From JBMNQI01 sp050944055 (GTDB taxonomy: Bacteria; Bacillota; Clostridia; Oscillospirales; Oscillospiraceae): a stretch of DNA of 16,235 nucleotides. The DNA lies in assembly GCA_050944055.1 (NCBI GenBank), contig JBMNQI010000050.1, forward strand, positions 1 through 16,235. Direction: 5' to 3'. The translations under genes and the position numbers were made by a program. Shown piece by piece: positions 15,110 through 16,235 of the stretch (position 1 is the stretch's first letter; the number at the start of each line of letters is the position of its first letter). Under the pieces are notes generated by a model. That model was not told the DNA's origin, did no database searches, and was given only the letters and a program-made list of their open reading frames with translations.

Positions 15110-16027
15110 TTACTTAAGCTGAATGCGCGGGTCAACTATCTTGTAGACGATGTCTACAAGCACGTTGATGACTATTAAAAGAGCGGCAAGGAAAATCGTG
15201 GTGCCCATAATCATCGTATAGTCGCGGTTCATAATCGAACTAATAAACTGGCCGCCCAGACCGGGTATTACAAAAATCTTCTCAACAATGAAGCTGCCTG
15301 TAAGCGTATAGGCCAGAAGCGGGCCCACGTAGGTTATGACGGGTAGTATCGCGTTGCGCAGCGCGTGCTTGAACAGGCCCTTAAACTGGGAAAGGCCTTT
15401 GGCCCGCGAGGTGCGCATATAGTCCTGGCCGATAACGTCAAGCATCGAGGAACGCATCAGTCTTGCTATGTAGGCCGTCGGATAAAACGAGAGGGCAAAA
15501 ACGGGAAGAATATAGTGCAGCGGCGATGTCAGGCCGAAGGTCGGCAGCCATCCAAGATAGACGCCGAAAAGATACAGGCCAACGGTGCAGATAATAAAGC
15601 TCGGAAAAGCGATGCCGCTGGTCGCGATTACAATAATAAGCTTGTCAATCCAAGTGCCGCGGCAAAGCGCCGCGACACTGCCCAGAACCGTTCCGACCAC
15701 CATCGCTATCAGCACGGACATGCCGCCTATCCTGGCCGAAACGGGGAATTTAGTGGCAATAATCTCCGAAACTGTGCGGCCCCTTTGCTTAAGGCTGAGG
15801 CCGAAGTCCCCGTGCAGGACGCTGAGCATGTAGTTTTTATACTGAACGATCAAAGGCTTGTCCAGCCCGAATTTTTCGTTCAGCGCTTTCTGCGCCTCCG
15901 CACTTATTGATTTTTCCGAGACGAACGGGCCGCCCGGAACGAGGTTCATCAAAAAAAACGTGAGCGTAGCAACAATAAATATTGTCAATACAGCCAGAAC
16001 CAGGCGCTTGACAATGTAATTTACCAT
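15110..16027 (-). CDS. oppB: Oligopeptide/dipeptide ABC transporter permease (OppB/DppB)
   Basis: First gene of the five-gene peptide importer operon and one of its two membrane subunits. The 305-residue length is typical. It has an N-terminal membrane segment (about 9-29) followed by the family motif NLVPGGPF (28-35), the FGLSLK element (75-80), five further membrane segments, and the EAA loop at 201-225 (MRTSRAKGLSQFKG). GGGAG lies nine bases before the ATG. The leader upstream is about 120 bases from the predicted start and contains an inverted repeat. Confidence 0.95.
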   Translation of the reverse strand: MVNYIVKRLVLAVLTIFIVATLTFFLMNLVPGGPFVSEKSISAEAQKALNEKFGLDKPLIVQYKNYMLSVLHGDFGLSLKQRGRTVSEIIATKFPVSARIGGMSVLIAMVVGTVLGSVAALCRGTWIDKLIIVIATSGIAFPSFIICTVGLYLFGVYLGWLPTFGLTSPLHYILPVFALSFYPTAYIARLMRSSMLDVIGQDYMRTSRAKGLSQFKGLFKHALRNAILPVITYVGPLLAYTLTGSFIVEKIFVIPGLGGQFISSIMNRDYTMIMGTTIFLAALLIVINVLVDIVYKIVDPRIQLK

Positions 16028-16107
16028 AAGTCGATTCTCCCTTGCACGGGAATCACATATCTCCCGAAAGTATTAGCCAGGCACGATGCCCTGAATCTAC
16101 ATTAAAA

Positions 16108-16127
16108 TATTTGAATTTCTTCAAATA
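16108..16127. repeat. Perfect 8-bp inverted repeat in the Opp operon leader
   Basis: TATTTGAA and TTCAAATA flank TTTC. The dyad lies about 22-42 bases downstream of the predicted transcription start of the Opp operon, in an A/T-rich stretch. It could be an operator for a repressor or a leader RNA hairpin. Confidence 0.5.
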
Positions 16128-16155
16128 CATTATATAAATAGAGTCATTGTTGTTT

Positions 16156-16184
16156 ATTTTAGCAACGATAAGTACGGTTGTCAA
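16156..16184 (-). promoter_or_regulatory. Promoter of the Opp operon
   Basis: On the minus strand a perfect TTGACA (16184-16179), a 17-bp spacer and TAAAAT (16161-16156) form a strong sigma-A-type promoter. The predicted start near 16149 gives a leader of about 122 bases before oppB. A second TATAAT near 16130 lacks a good -35 at proper spacing. Confidence 0.75.
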
Positions 16185-16235
16185 TTACGCAGAGCAGGAA
16201 TATATTTGAAAGTCTATCCGGAGCGCCGTGTATGC

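Noticed and set aside
1..16235. CRISPR arrays, tRNA or rRNA genes, insertion sequences, phage genes
   Set aside because: I looked for regularly spaced repeats, tRNA-like cloverleaf segments and transposase or integrase motifs on both strands and saw none.

Overview
The window looks like a chromosomal segment of an anaerobic Bacillota, most likely class Clostridia (an Oscillospiraceae-like gut lineage is my best guess). This is inferred from the uvrC-rsmD-coaD-coiled-coil gene string, the strong AGGAGG-type ribosome binding sites, the lipobox signal peptides and the mixed Opp/TRAP transport content. No rRNA, tRNA, CRISPR array, transposase or integrase is visible.

Layout. (1) Bases 1-2491, plus strand: a tightly overlapping housekeeping run with the C-terminal half of uvrC, then rsmD, coaD and a small coiled-coil gene, joined by ATGA or TGATG overlaps. 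It ends at a candidate hairpin terminator at 2542-2566. (2) Bases 2694-4485, minus strand: two translationally coupled LysR-type regulator genes behind a near-consensus promoter. The second is broken by a one-base frame change at a run of seven T. (3) Bases 4676-7803, minus strand: a complete TRAP transporter operon (small permease, large permease, lipoprotein solute receptor). (4) Bases 8186-9988, minus strand: a 600-residue right-handed beta-helix protein of unknown function. (5) Bases 10341-16027, minus strand: a five-gene oligopeptide/dipeptide ABC transporter operon (permease, permease, ATPase, ATPase, lipoprotein binding protein) with a consensus promoter near 16156-16184 and a clear terminator at 10263-10303.

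How the parts may work together. The TRAP operon and the beta-helix gene are each preceded by the same bipartite element, TTTGTTTAAC-N14-ATGATAT read on the minus strand, with identical spacing. It coincides with a putative promoter (TTTAAC, 18-bp spacer, extended -10). The same arrangement was not seen at the regulator or Opp promoters. This suggests that the TRAP operon and the beta-helix gene form one regulatory unit, possibly controlled by the adjacent LysR pair. That link is an inference. The best leads are this shared element, the beta-helix protein without a recognisable export signal, and the frameshifted second LysR gene whose break coincides with a correctly phased T TTT TTT heptamer. 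None of these amounts to a demonstrated new system.
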